A DNA stretch of 47,677 nt from a virus, in IMG/VR virus record IMGVR_UViG_3300046830_000109, positions 1 to 47,677 of that record. One strand, written 5' to 3'. The position numbers and the translations under genes are program-made. Numbering within the stretch: position 1 is the first letter of the stretch; every line of letters begins with the position of its first letter. Below the pieces are notes generated by a model. The model made no database searches. It was not told the DNA's origin and saw only the letters and a list, made by a program, of their open reading frames with translations. Below, piece after piece: positions 26,456 to 35,523 of this stretch.

Positions 26456-27762
26456 CACAATCCCTCCGCCCAACTTATGACCGTATCTCTGTCTACTCCC
26501 CACTCTCGGAGAGACTCCTCACCTTTTGATGTTCCGTCTCTGTTGGAGAACTGAACAAATCGCTTTAATTCAGTTTTTCTTACAGGGTCTTTTTCACCTA
26601 TGAAAGCCATGACAGCCTTTGCCTGCCTTTCTTTCATCTGCAAATGTGGAGTAATTTTGTTCAGTAATTTAGTCAAATCATCTTTGGAGTAGAAACTAAC
26701 ACGGTGCTGGCTCCGTTGACCGTCGTTGTACACTTTTTGGTCAACCTGTAACACACCAGCGCCTATGTTCTTGTACAATTGTTCACAATGTAATTTACCT
26801 CTGTCACCAGTGGCAATAAAACCAGCCCTTGGCTCACCTCTTTCTGTAATGGTAATGTAGCCGTCAGCGTCGAGAAAACCTGCTGCATAAGCCCAAGGGT
26901 CCTTGATTATGAGACCTTCTTTAGACAAACACATGTATTCGCCTTTTCGATGAGCCTTGACGATGTTTATCTCTTCACCATACATGTTGAGTAGTTTGGA
27001 TAGTCTGTTAGAATTAAGTCGAGGTACGCCTTTTTCGATAAGGTTCTCAGTGATTGCTCTGGCTGACATAGAGCCGTGATTTGTGATTTCTTCCTTTGCT
27101 AATCTCATCCATTTCTGTTGTTCTTTGGAAAGGTTGTCGATTTGATGTAATGCATTCTTCCACATCTTACGAGCATCTTGTTTCATTTCCATAGCGTTGA
27201 CCCAAGCAAACTTTTCTTCCTCGCCCCAAACATCTTCAAACTCATCTAACTTAGCCAAAGCATCTTCTGCCGCCGCCCAAGAGTTACAGGCTCTTACTAA
27301 ACTACTCTTACGAGTTTCGCCAAACAACCTTAGTGACTTCAAATCTTTTTCACTCACACCCAACTTTCTGATATCTTCTTCGTATTCAGAGCCCCAGCCA
27401 AGTTGTTTGATGGTCGCATCTACCTCCATGCTCTTGATTTTACGAACATTATCTATGATATCATCTATCTCTTCACGGTGTTCTTTGAATACTCTTCGGG
27501 CTTTTCTGAGTTCTTTGACAATCTCAGATGCGCTTTTACCAAGTCTGTCCTCAAACCAACCTTCACCAGTAATACAAAATGGTGCATATACAGTTTCAGG
27601 TACATTTTCTGTAGTAAACACTACGGTCTGTGATGCAATTGACTTAGCAATGCTGTCATCGACATGAGGATGAGTAGTAAGACTTGATGCAATGATGTTC
27701 AAAGTTTCGTGACCCATGTCAACAGATTTAGTAAAGTTTCCAATTCCCAGACTCGGCCACAT
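26455..27762 (-). CDS. LAGLIDADG-domain fusion protein
   Basis: 435 residues from ATG 27762 (GTGGAGATAATT upstream; GTG 27774 is possible). Residues 1-240 are helical and charged with no recognised domain. Residues about 285-400 hold one LAGLIDADG motif (YAAGFLDADGYITI) and following strand-helix elements (GFIATGDRGKLHCEQLYKNI, HRVSFYSKDDLTKLLNKITP), as in single-motif homing endonucleases that act as dimers. There are no intein splicing residues at the domain borders, and portal and terminase on either side are uninterrupted. It may be a domesticated DNA-binding module used in packaging, or a free-standing homing nuclease fused to a structural protein. Confidence 0.6.
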   Translation of the reverse strand: MWPSLGIGNFTKSVDMGHETLNIIASSLTTHPHVDDSIAKSIASQTVVFTTENVPETVYAPFCITGEGWFEDRLGKSASEIVKELRKARRVFKEHREEIDDIIDNVRKIKSMEVDATIKQLGWGSEYEEDIRKLGVSEKDLKSLRLFGETRKSSLVRACNSWAAAEDALAKLDEFEDVWGEEEKFAWVNAMEMKQDARKMWKNALHQIDNLSKEQQKWMRLAKEEITNHGSMSARAITENLIEKGVPRLNSNRLSKLLNMYGEEINIVKAHRKGEYMCLSKEGLIIKDPWAYAAGFLDADGYITITERGEPRAGFIATGDRGKLHCEQLYKNIGAGVLQVDQKVYNDGQRSQHRVSFYSKDDLTKLLNKITPHLQMKERQAKAVMAFIGEKDPVRKTELKRFVQFSNRDGTSKGEESLREWGVDRDTVISWAEGL

Positions 27763-27798
27763 AATTATCTCCACTTTTTGGTATAATATAATTCTTTA

Positions 27799-29280
27799 TC
27801 AGATTGTGAACCAACTAGCCCTCGCTCCTCTGTTGGGCGACACATCACCGAACCACTCATCGAAGCCTTCAAGATAATCATCGAGTGCAATGATAGAGCC
27901 TCTGAACTCTTTGGTAGCCCAGTTAGCCAAAGCCAGACTCATAGCCAAGTCATCGTGACTACCTACAGATTCTAGTCTACCATTCTTCTGCATACCAAAT
28001 CTACTGAGTTGTGTTTCGAGAATGCGAGTGAACTCCTTGCTCTTTTCATCACCCCAAGGTGTTTTGATTTGACCTTGTTCAAAAGCCATCAGTAAAGACA
28101 TGAACATACTTTCTTTCTTTTGTCTGGTAGTCATAAATGTCTTGATTGGTATATCACCTCGCATATCCTGCAATTCAGCCGCAAACATACGCTGAAAGTT
28201 ATTACCTTCAAGTTCAATTAGGTCAGGTTGAAATCTATTGTTGAGTAATATGACTTGTCTCTTTTGTGCAGCACCACTCAATCCTTTCTGATTAAGTACA
28301 TGCACTAATTGCTTTTCTTCACTACCCGGCAACACCCTAAGTACACTCATAGCAGTGTAGTCAGCATTAGAGTCAGATGCAATCGCTGGGTCCCAGCCTA
28401 CAAAGTGCTGACCAAATACTCCAGCAGATTGTCCATTCTCATCGAACTCTTCTTCTGCTTTATCAAGCAATACCAAGTTTTTGTCTCTGGCTTTCTCTAG
28501 CAAAGTCATCGGGAACATACTTGACATATCGTGGATAGGTTCACACAAATACTCACGAGCGAACTTAATCGCTGGCATAGAATCTTCTCGTACTTTCAAA
28601 GCATCAAGTGGCCATCGAGTAGGCCAAAGCGGTTCGCCATTAGGTAAGATAGCCGGATAGGTTTCGACTCTGAATGCTTTTTTATCTTCTAACTCAGCGT
28701 ACAAATCGTTGTAACTAAACGGTGTACCGACCATCATCAATCTACCTGTGTGGTGCAGAACAGGAAGTAAAACGGTATAGAACCAGTCGGCTGCTCTTTG
28801 TAACTCAGAACTGGTAGTACCCCAAAGAATATCGTCACATACTACTACATCAGGGTGGAAACCACGAGTAGCACCACCAACCGACTTAGCCATCATACGA
28901 CTACCGTTGGTAAACTCGAAGTAAGATTTAGCCCAAGGCTTGCCTGTAGGTTTCAATCCTTTTAGAATGTCAGCGCTTTCTATGTTATTTCGGATAAACC
29001 GCATGTGTTCAAGTGTCTGCTCAAGACTGTGACTGAATATCATAATATGAGTATTAGGTTTGAAAGCGGCCAACCAAAGCGCATAAGACATAAAGAATAC
29101 AGATTTACCGTGGTCACGGCTCGCTTTGACGCAGTATCTTCGGCTTTCATTGAGACCTTTCAACCAGTCTTCGTGATGGTCAGAGAACTCGAATTCAAGG
29201 ATTTCAGTAAAGAAGTACTCGAATGACTTGCGGGACATTTCCACATCCATGTCCCTGACCAGTTCATCGATACCCTCCAC
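27799..29280 (-). CDS. terL: Terminase large subunit
   Basis: 493 residues. ATPase half: variant Walker A KASRDHGKSV at 52-61, IMIFSHSLEQT, Walker B VVVCDD at 145-150 and coupling motif MMVGTPFSYND. Nuclease half: Asp297 in VGWDPAIASD, Glu358 in LIELEGNNFQ and Asp443/Asp444 in GSHDDLAMSLALANW, giving the RNase H-like metal site. It drives DNA into the prohead through the portal and cuts the concatemer. The length is usual for the family and all key residues are present. GTG-type or ATG choice is not an issue: ATG 29280 follows closely on the upstream stop. Confidence 0.9.
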   Translation of the reverse strand: MEGIDELVRDMDVEMSRKSFEYFFTEILEFEFSDHHEDWLKGLNESRRYCVKASRDHGKSVFFMSYALWLAAFKPNTHIMIFSHSLEQTLEHMRFIRNNIESADILKGLKPTGKPWAKSYFEFTNGSRMMAKSVGGATRGFHPDVVVCDDILWGTTSSELQRAADWFYTVLLPVLHHTGRLMMVGTPFSYNDLYAELEDKKAFRVETYPAILPNGEPLWPTRWPLDALKVREDSMPAIKFAREYLCEPIHDMSSMFPMTLLEKARDKNLVLLDKAEEEFDENGQSAGVFGQHFVGWDPAIASDSNADYTAMSVLRVLPGSEEKQLVHVLNQKGLSGAAQKRQVILLNNRFQPDLIELEGNNFQRMFAAELQDMRGDIPIKTFMTTRQKKESMFMSLLMAFEQGQIKTPWGDEKSKEFTRILETQLSRFGMQKNGRLESVGSHDDLAMSLALANWATKEFRGSIIALDDYLEGFDEWFGDVSPNRGARASWFTI

Positions 29281-29286
29281 ATCTCA

Positions 29287-30270
29287 TCACTCCGGTCTAT
29301 CAAATATACTTCTTTGGCCTGACGGTCTGACTCTTACCGTCGTAGAAGGCTGAGGAGGGTTCTCCTCTTCATCTTGTTCAGATGGTCGCATACTAGCCAA
29401 CCGTTCTTGTAATATCTTATCATTTGCACTAGTTGATTGGTCTTCAATATCAACTATTTCAGCATAAGCACTCGCATCCTCTGCCCCTTTGGAAGGAGGA
29501 AGGAACTTTTGTGGAGTTGGTAATTGTGCCATTTCCTGCATCCTTTGGTCTACCGAGTCACCCTGATTGGGGTTTACTACAGCAAAATCTTGACCTTGAC
29601 TAGGTGCTTGTTGCTCTTGCATAACATTTATTCTTTCACCAAATTGAGTCATAAACTCGCCTGCTCTAGCAGGGTCCATACCCGTTCCACTAACGAACTG
29701 TCTCATCATGTCAGCATAGTTTCTATCTTCTTCCCCTCTTTCTGAACCGAAAGTTCTGGCGTATGCTGTGCTAGCCGCATCTGCTTCTCTTTGCCTCTGC
29801 TTATCCTCGGCTTCCCTTACAGCAACTCCTCTTAGATACGCTCTTCTTTGGTCAGCGATTGGTTTATCTCTAAAGCCAGAAGCACCAAATTCTTCTTTAT
29901 GTGCAGCAGCAAGCCTTGCGTTTTCTGCTCTTTCTGCTTCCTTCATGTCAGCCCTCGCCTGTCCTCTTCTACCAACGAATTTACGACCAAGAGCACTACC
30001 TAACTGAGAACCTGTGGCTCCTCCAGAAACCATAGCATTAGCCATTCCTCCAAGACTTCTGTGCGAACCAGTAAGTGCACCGGCTACTCCTACAAGACCA
30101 CCAAATGCACCACCTGCTCGCTCTCTCAAAGTCTTACCACGAGGACCGCCACCGCCGCCACCGCCGCCTAACATCATTACAGGTCCACCTCCACTAACAG
30201 GATATACTGCTCTGACAGCCTTCTTAACTAAGACTTGGTTGTTTGATTTCTTAACTAACACCTTGTTCAA
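29287..30270 (-). CDS. Hypothetical virion protein, Gly-rich and charged (TTG start)
   Basis: 327 residues from TTG 30270 after GGGGGTG. The N terminus has a tandem VLVKK (LVKKSNNQVLVKKAVRAVYP), followed by a poly-Gly run and a Gly/Ala-rich stretch (AFGGLVGVAGALTGSHRSLG) that could insert in a membrane, then a long charged helix (ARADMKEAERAENARLAAAH). The C terminus is acidic and Pro-rich (SEQDEEENPPQP). No family recognised. It precedes terL and follows two other large virion-type genes, so an ejected or internal virion role is possible. Confidence 0.4.
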   Translation of the reverse strand: MNKVLVKKSNNQVLVKKAVRAVYPVSGGGPVMMLGGGGGGGGPRGKTLRERAGGAFGGLVGVAGALTGSHRSLGGMANAMVSGGATGSQLGSALGRKFVGRRGQARADMKEAERAENARLAAAHKEEFGASGFRDKPIADQRRAYLRGVAVREAEDKQRQREADAASTAYARTFGSERGEEDRNYADMMRQFVSGTGMDPARAGEFMTQFGERINVMQEQQAPSQGQDFAVVNPNQGDSVDQRMQEMAQLPTPQKFLPPSKGAEDASAYAEIVDIEDQSTSANDKILQERLASMRPSEQDEEENPPQPSTTVRVRPSGQRSIFDRPE

Positions 30271-32430
30271 TCAAACACCCCCAAAAGCAATCTTAACAGC
30301 CTTTACTACATCAGGTTTTACATTCCATTGGTCAGCAACCTTGTGCCAGTCGCCTGTACTTTGATACAGGCCATGAACATCTACGCTGGTAATACCTAGA
30401 CTCTTAGCAACTCTTTGGACATCCCAGAATGAATTAATTGATACCTTGTCAGAGGGGAGTAGTTTTCTTACAGAATCGTCTTGCATAGCATCAAGAGCCT
30501 GTACTCGTTCCATCTTTCTCAAAATATCATCGAGCCCTGTGAGAACATCATTAGAAGTGGTAATCAGTTCACCTGTAAATGGGTCAAACATAGTTTGTCG
30601 ACTCACTCTACCCTCTCCCACTGGTTGAGTCATGCCGGGGTATTGTTGAATAAATCTACTCTCAATTGGACTAGCAGGTCTTTGTCTTAGTCCGGGCGCA
30701 ACTGCTACAGGGGGAGCAGGTGGCGGAAGCGGGGCAGGTGCCTCCGGTTGCCTAGCAACAGAAGCCAAAGGAGGCGCTGTTGGCTGAGGCTGAACAGGAG
30801 GTGTCAAAGCAGGCCCTTCTTCTCTTGATTGATTAGTAGGGGCCATTTCTGTAGGCATCAGTACTCTGCGCTCAAAGTGTTCTGGAATACCAGCCTCGTG
30901 AGGCATATCTTCACCAAAGTGAGGAGGTAAACCTGTAGTAGCAGTTCGTGTAAGGTCTGTCTGTATATCTTGTAATTCAAACGGGTCATGTCCTGTGTAA
31001 TCTAACATCTGTTGTAACACAGATTCAAGTTTTTCTCTGAGTCCTTCTTTTGGTTTCGATTTATCAGAAGTGGTAACTTTTGCATTTCTGAATTGTTTAA
31101 CTGCCTCTAGCATAGCCTGCTCTTTATCCATACCTTGATTCATAAGTTGATGAGCAATATGCGACAAATGTCCAACAATTACTTTACCAGCATGATTAGA
31201 CCTTTTGTGAAACTTATTTTCAATTTCAAATTGACCGATTCCTTGCTGGTTTATGTGGTGGTTTAACTCATCATCATTGTAGTCTGTATGAGACCCTGCT
31301 ATGTTAGCAGTATTATGAATTATATTTTTGAAATAACCACCAGCCTGCTTTGAATCTAACTTAGTAACTTCTTGAAACAAGCCAGACATGATAGCACTAT
31401 TACGCATATCATACAAATCCTCATCAGAATAAGGACTTACATCTACGCCTTTGCTTTCAAGCGCTTGTTTAAACTCAGCAATCTTAGCAGCCTTGGCTTC
31501 TGGGCCTGATTTTTTACCCCTACCCCCTCTTGGTCCACTAGTTTCGTAAGCGGCATCTGGAAGAATATTATAAAGTGAGTGTAAGAAAACTTCTGGATGG
31601 CTTTGTTGACTAGCCAACGCTTCTCTTGTAGCCTCATCTCTAAGTCCAATTGGTATATTACCTGTTCTCAAAGCGTGTGTCAATTCATTTTTATCCCAAG
31701 CACCTACATTTTTAGAGAGTATACGAGGCTTTAGTCTGTTATACTTTACATAATTTAAACTATTAATATTTTCAGGAGTATCTAGCCCTATTCCGTTTAG
31801 CACTTCTCCTAGTTCCCTGTTCATGTGAAACATACCCCCGTCTAACCATTTACCCTTCATTGAAAGCGGATGGTCGATGTTAGCCCTATTGAAAGAATAA
31901 GTCATCAAAGGAGTCGGGCCGCCCTCGAACAAAGGGTCAGCCCCTCTAACACTTCTCATGTGAGCAGGGTCAGTATGGTCATACAAGTCACCAGCGAATA
32001 CTTTTCTCCACAATGGGCTGTCTACATCAGGTAATTTGTGCTGACTGTCATCTGGATGAGCGTTGTTGTATCTGACAATGGCCGCTTGAACTATACGCTT
32101 TGCACTATCCATGTCTACTCCTTTGTCACCATATCTCGATACCAAGTCATTCAACACATAATCAATCGGATGCTGACCACCATCTAACTTCTCACCAGTT
32201 TCAGGGTGATGGTCCCAAGGAGTATGGTCAGGTGACAAGTCTTTGGTTAGGCTTTCTTCTGGTGGGTAGCCGGGATGCGGTAGACCACCGGGTGGCGCAC
32301 CGGGCCCAGTGTAATGCAAGTAAGCAGCCTTGTTGATAATCGGATTAAGCACTGATGAAAAATCAGCCCAAGTAAAAACCTGTATTTGTTTTATCAGATA
32401 AGATTTAGCGGGCTGGTGAACTCTAAACAT
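30271..32430 (-). CDS. Large hypothetical virion protein with proline-rich linker
   Basis: 719 residues, ATG 32430 overlapping the upstream stop. His/Asp/Asn-rich N-terminal 500 residues (for example SHTDYNDDELNHHINQQGIG) resemble in composition the giant protein at 17941-23526. A Pro/Ala-rich linker (EAPAPLPPPAPPVAVAPG) separates a C-terminal domain of about 120 residues ending GDWHKVADQWNVKPDVVKAV. The NSFWDVQRVAKSLGI segment is reminiscent of the SMxWxxxHxLA motif of the protease C terminus. Function unknown; virion component by operon context. Confidence 0.45.
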   Translation of the reverse strand: MFRVHQPAKSYLIKQIQVFTWADFSSVLNPIINKAAYLHYTGPGAPPGGLPHPGYPPEESLTKDLSPDHTPWDHHPETGEKLDGGQHPIDYVLNDLVSRYGDKGVDMDSAKRIVQAAIVRYNNAHPDDSQHKLPDVDSPLWRKVFAGDLYDHTDPAHMRSVRGADPLFEGGPTPLMTYSFNRANIDHPLSMKGKWLDGGMFHMNRELGEVLNGIGLDTPENINSLNYVKYNRLKPRILSKNVGAWDKNELTHALRTGNIPIGLRDEATREALASQQSHPEVFLHSLYNILPDAAYETSGPRGGRGKKSGPEAKAAKIAEFKQALESKGVDVSPYSDEDLYDMRNSAIMSGLFQEVTKLDSKQAGGYFKNIIHNTANIAGSHTDYNDDELNHHINQQGIGQFEIENKFHKRSNHAGKVIVGHLSHIAHQLMNQGMDKEQAMLEAVKQFRNAKVTTSDKSKPKEGLREKLESVLQQMLDYTGHDPFELQDIQTDLTRTATTGLPPHFGEDMPHEAGIPEHFERRVLMPTEMAPTNQSREEGPALTPPVQPQPTAPPLASVARQPEAPAPLPPPAPPVAVAPGLRQRPASPIESRFIQQYPGMTQPVGEGRVSRQTMFDPFTGELITTSNDVLTGLDDILRKMERVQALDAMQDDSVRKLLPSDKVSINSFWDVQRVAKSLGITSVDVHGLYQSTGDWHKVADQWNVKPDVVKAVKIAFGGV

Positions 32431-34247
32431 CAGCCCACTCTCCCACTACCTCTGGCTGCAAACATAGTGGAAGGCGCTCCCCAGTTCTTAGGGTCGTTCT
32501 CCATATCTTCGGTAGCCCCTTCTGGTCGAGTTGTGCTATCTTGTCCTTCTCTATGTCCTACTTCTCTGTTCTTACCGTGACCGCCTTGACTGGCAGCCTT
32601 GAGTCTACGCTCTTGTCTTTCAGCAGCATCTTTGAGTTGACGAAGCAACCTTCTAATCTGAGCGAACTGCATGTAATCTTTTTTCTTCTTAATTTCTTCA
32701 AGTTCTGATTTGATGAGTTGTAGTTCTGATTTAGCCAAAGCCTGCCCTTTAAGTCGAGGCGCTCTAGGTTCTCTGATTGGTAGTCCTGCACTTGCAGCCA
32801 TACTTGGTGACTTTGGATTGTAAGCGCTCTCTGCACCCATAGCGTGTCCAGCAGGCATGACAGGAACATTACCCATCAACTTACGGCGCTGCATTGTACC
32901 CATCTGTTGGTCGTAACCTCTTGGGAAAAGCCTGAGTGGTTGCTTGGTTTCAATACCTAAGTGACTTCTGTGTACTGCCAAAGGTGATTTATCAAGCCCA
33001 CGCTTTTTTGCAGGTTTCAAAAATCGAGAATGTAATTTACTTCGACGACTAGTGGCAGTGCTTATATCCGCACCACCGGGTTGAATTTCATACTGAGGTT
33101 GCTTCCAAGATTGGTCTTTAGAACCACCCATATCATCCAACCTGCTCTTCATCAAAGTAGACCAAGCATCTTCTATTGGCGAGGCTTTTCCAAACGAACT
33201 ATATTGGGGTAAACTTGGAAGTCCCATCATTTGAAGCATAGCAATTCTGTTTCTTTCAGCATTAGCAACATCTAATTGTTCGGGCGATAATGTGTCTTCT
33301 CCAAAACCAAACATCGCTCCCGGTTCAGCCGCCCTTTGCGCTAAATGTTCTCGGACACTTTGATTCAGGCCGCCCGGCTCTCTAGTGGGGTCAAGAACTT
33401 CGTTGGTCAATTCTTCCATTGTAACGCCCGGTGTTTCTATACCTGCCATAATTTGAGCCATCAACGCTTTTTTATTAGGATGGTCATCAGGCATATTTTC
33501 TTTGATGTTTCCAAATAGTCCAAGAAGCGGTGCAAGTGAAGGGTCTTCTGCATGAGCAAGTGCTTCGTGAGCGTCAATAGTCGCTATCCTTCGTGCGAGT
33601 TCATCAACATCTTCTGTTTTAAAATAAGCATCTTTGGGTGCCGCACGACCCGGATTGCGGGATGCTAGATTAATAGTAGGGTCGGCCTGTGGTTCAAATG
33701 CTCCAAAAGTTAATCCTATCGCTTTGTCGTAATCAGGTTGTTCGGGGTAGCCCAAAGTTAGTCTTGATTGCTGTCCTGTAAAATCTGGTGAGCGAGTTCG
33801 TTGGAGGTCAAATGGATTGTATTCTTCTTGCTTCATTAAACTAGACCAAGCATGTGCCATCGGCTCACCTGTAGCAAGCATACCACCCGGTGCTGGCATA
33901 GTACCAGTCGCTGCACCAAGGCTAAGATTACCCATGTCGGGCATCCCTGTCATAGCACCAAACTGTTGACCTTCATTGAATTGGTCGTCCATCATCGGTT
34001 CTTCTTCTTCCTCTTCCGGCATCATCGGAGGCATTTCTGGTTCAGGCTTTGGGATTGATATCTTGAGATGAGGTAAGTCATCGGTCTTTTCTTCTGCTTC
34101 TTTTTGAGATTGTTTCTGGTCTCGAAGTTTATCCATTTCCTTCGGGTCACCAACACCATACTTGTAATCATCATCATCTTTGGTGTAACCAAGATTAGAT
34201 TCGCTTCGAGGACTGTACATCCTAGTGTCTGAACCTGTCATTGGCAT
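32430..34247 (-). CDS. Core/scaffold-like protein with two internal AWxxLMK motifs
   Basis: 605 residues from ATG 34247 (GAGGTGA upstream; GTG 34256 possible). The N terminus is acidic and Pro/Met-rich (PEPEMPPMMPEEEEEE). Two copies of the tag-like motif occur internally, EPMAHAWSSLMKQEE (near residue 130) and SPIEDAWSTLMKSRL (near 358), each preceded by a flexible stretch. The C-terminal region is basic and helical (KSELQLIKSELEEIKKKKDY, AQIRRLLRQLKDAAERQERR). The motifs match those of the cargo proteins at 38.9-45.1 kb, so this may be a polyprotein-like internal core protein that is cut at or near the motifs (inference). Confidence 0.45.
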   Translation of the reverse strand: MPMTGSDTRMYSPRSESNLGYTKDDDDYKYGVGDPKEMDKLRDQKQSQKEAEEKTDDLPHLKISIPKPEPEMPPMMPEEEEEEPMMDDQFNEGQQFGAMTGMPDMGNLSLGAATGTMPAPGGMLATGEPMAHAWSSLMKQEEYNPFDLQRTRSPDFTGQQSRLTLGYPEQPDYDKAIGLTFGAFEPQADPTINLASRNPGRAAPKDAYFKTEDVDELARRIATIDAHEALAHAEDPSLAPLLGLFGNIKENMPDDHPNKKALMAQIMAGIETPGVTMEELTNEVLDPTREPGGLNQSVREHLAQRAAEPGAMFGFGEDTLSPEQLDVANAERNRIAMLQMMGLPSLPQYSSFGKASPIEDAWSTLMKSRLDDMGGSKDQSWKQPQYEIQPGGADISTATSRRSKLHSRFLKPAKKRGLDKSPLAVHRSHLGIETKQPLRLFPRGYDQQMGTMQRRKLMGNVPVMPAGHAMGAESAYNPKSPSMAASAGLPIREPRAPRLKGQALAKSELQLIKSELEEIKKKKDYMQFAQIRRLLRQLKDAAERQERRLKAASQGGHGKNREVGHREGQDSTTRPEGATEDMENDPKNWGAPSTMFAARGSGRVG

Positions 34248-34257
34248 ACTTTTCACC

Positions 34258-34953
34258 TCACAATAAATCCATTATGTCTTGTTCTAAATCATCAGAGTTA
34301 AGAAGATTCTTTTTGATTCTCTTCCAAGTATCAGGACTCTCCTTACTTAACTCCACCTTGAGCACATTGATAGTGTTGTTGGCGATGTTCTGTGTAGGCT
34401 CTGCCCATTTTTCTTGGTAAGTCGTCAAATCTTTCAAAGTCTCTCTTACTTCTTTGTGTAACTTTACCATATCAGATATAACTCCATCATCGTGAACACT
34501 GCTCTCTGCCATAAACTGTGCCAGTTTACCGTTTAGCCCTTGTACATTGTTACGAAGTATGTCAACTTCTTGACCAACATTGATGGCTACTACAGCAGTA
34601 GCACCTCTTTTTACTAAAGGTTGGAAATGATGCTTCATATGTCTGTAGACCAATTGTTCACTGCAATCTAATTCAGTAGCAATATCTTCTGTAGTCCTGT
34701 CACCCTCAAAGTAAGCGACTTCTAACTCGCCTCTATCATCACTAGTGCAAACTACACAAGAATGATTTGCCCCTTCATGATAACTACCAGCGTGATTCTT
34801 CATATGTCGCTCAGCAGTATTGGCTCTCCAGCCCATATCTTTGTCTAAGATTCGTGGCTCTGCAATCCCGTCAACTATGTTTTGTTCAAGCATATCACGG
34901 TCTTCGTGCTGACAGAAAGGACAGGACCGTTTAGTCTGACGCTCACCCGCCAT
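34258..34953 (-). CDS. Duplicated zinc-HTH protein, candidate small terminase
   Basis: 231 residues from ATG 34953; an in-frame TTG at 35004 would add 17 residues with a further Cys-x-Cys. Two tandem modules share one plan: CPFCQHEDRDMLEQNIVDG ending in AERHMKNH, and CVVCTSDDRGELEVAYFEG ending in LVYRHMKHH. Each has Cys-x2-Cys, a helix-turn-helix region (TTEDIATELDCSEQ in the second) and His-x3-His, so zinc likely clamps an HTH. The C-terminal half is helical (VDILRNNVQGLNGKLAQF). Small terminases bind DNA through HTH domains and lie upstream of terL, as here, but the identity is inference. Confidence 0.45.
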   Translation of the reverse strand: MAGERQTKRSCPFCQHEDRDMLEQNIVDGIAEPRILDKDMGWRANTAERHMKNHAGSYHEGANHSCVVCTSDDRGELEVAYFEGDRTTEDIATELDCSEQLVYRHMKHHFQPLVKRGATAVVAINVGQEVDILRNNVQGLNGKLAQFMAESSVHDDGVISDMVKLHKEVRETLKDLTTYQEKWAEPTQNIANNTINVLKVELSKESPDTWKRIKKNLLNSDDLEQDIMDLL

Positions 34954-35013
34954 ATATGGCCCATAGCATTTACACGGATAACCCTTTTGAACAAGAAGCC
35001 CCAAGCAAGGTGC

Positions 35014-35349
35014 ATGAAACTGCCTAGAATACGACCCAAAATTATGGGCGTACCCGTTTCTATAGAAACTGCTAGAAGTTTAGCAAAGGCTGGTAGAGAC
35101 ATAGCAATGAGAAGGTATGTTCCAGATGATGTAAAAAGAAGCAGAATGGAACACTGTATGATATGTCCAAGTTGGGAACACAGTAGTAACAGGTGCTTAG
35201 AGTGCGGTTGTCAAATGAGAGTAAAAACTAGCCTTACATCAAGCGAATGTCCACTTGGTAAATGGGGTAGACTAGTGATACTAGATGCTGGAGATTCTGC
35301 TGTAGATGCCACCGAGCATAAAGAAAGCGCCGAACAAACCAGCCACTAA
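35014..35349 (+). CDS. Cys-rich phage protein (DUF6171-like) on the opposite strand
   Basis: 111 residues from ATG 35014. Residues about 35-87 hold RRYVPDDVKRSRMEHCMICP, then CLECGCQMRVKTSLTSSECP and LGKW: a four-to-six-cysteine pattern ending CPLGKW that is widespread in small phage and bacterial proteins of unknown function. It is the only rightward gene inside the leftward block. Its 3' end overlaps the end of the membrane-protein gene at 35281-35523 by 69 nt, and its start faces the Zn-HTH gene. No clear TATA box; AAGGTG lies very close to the ATG. Presumed metal-binding protein; possibly a late insertion or an antisense partner to the membrane gene. Confidence 0.6.
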   Translation: MKLPRIRPKIMGVPVSIETARSLAKAGRDIAMRRYVPDDVKRSRMEHCMICPSWEHSSNRCLECGCQMRVKTSLTSSECPLGKWGRLVILDAGDSAVDATEHKESAEQTSH

Positions 35350-35523
35350 GTAAGCCATAGTGTCACTACTTAGATTATCAGCACCAGTGACTAATATAAG
35401 TCCAAGAGTAACTATAATTGCTAGTAACTGAACCATAACCATGTCGATGATGACGCTCTTGACTGGTGAAAAAATACTCATAGCCGAACTTGAAAAATTG
35501 TAAAGTGGATTATTGTCTATCAT
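35281..35523 (-). CDS. Small membrane protein, two helices
   Basis: 80 residues, ATG 35523 with GGGGATGAGATA upstream. Two hydrophobic segments: VMVQLLAIIVTLGLILVTGA (about 29-48) and MAYLVAGLFGAFFMLGGIY (about 56-74), joined by a short polar loop, so a hairpin in the membrane. It belongs to the run of membrane proteins and a GTPase ending at 38796. A holin-like role can be considered because of size and topology, but nothing specific shows it. Confidence 0.55.
   Translation of the reverse strand: MIDNNPLYNFSSSAMSIFSPVKSVIIDMVMVQLLAIIVTLGLILVTGADNLSSDTMAYLVAGLFGAFFMLGGIYSRISSI

Noticed and set aside
26455-27762. Intein reading of the LAGLIDADG gene
   Set aside because: The domain is at the C-terminal half of its own gene, no Cys/Ser splice start or His-Asn end is visible, and the portal and terminase genes are uninterrupted.
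34875-35102. Hydrophobic minus-strand frame over the start of the Zn-HTH gene
   Set aside because: It is antisense to the Cys-rich rightward gene and overlaps the Zn-HTH gene; no ribosome site or family resemblance.
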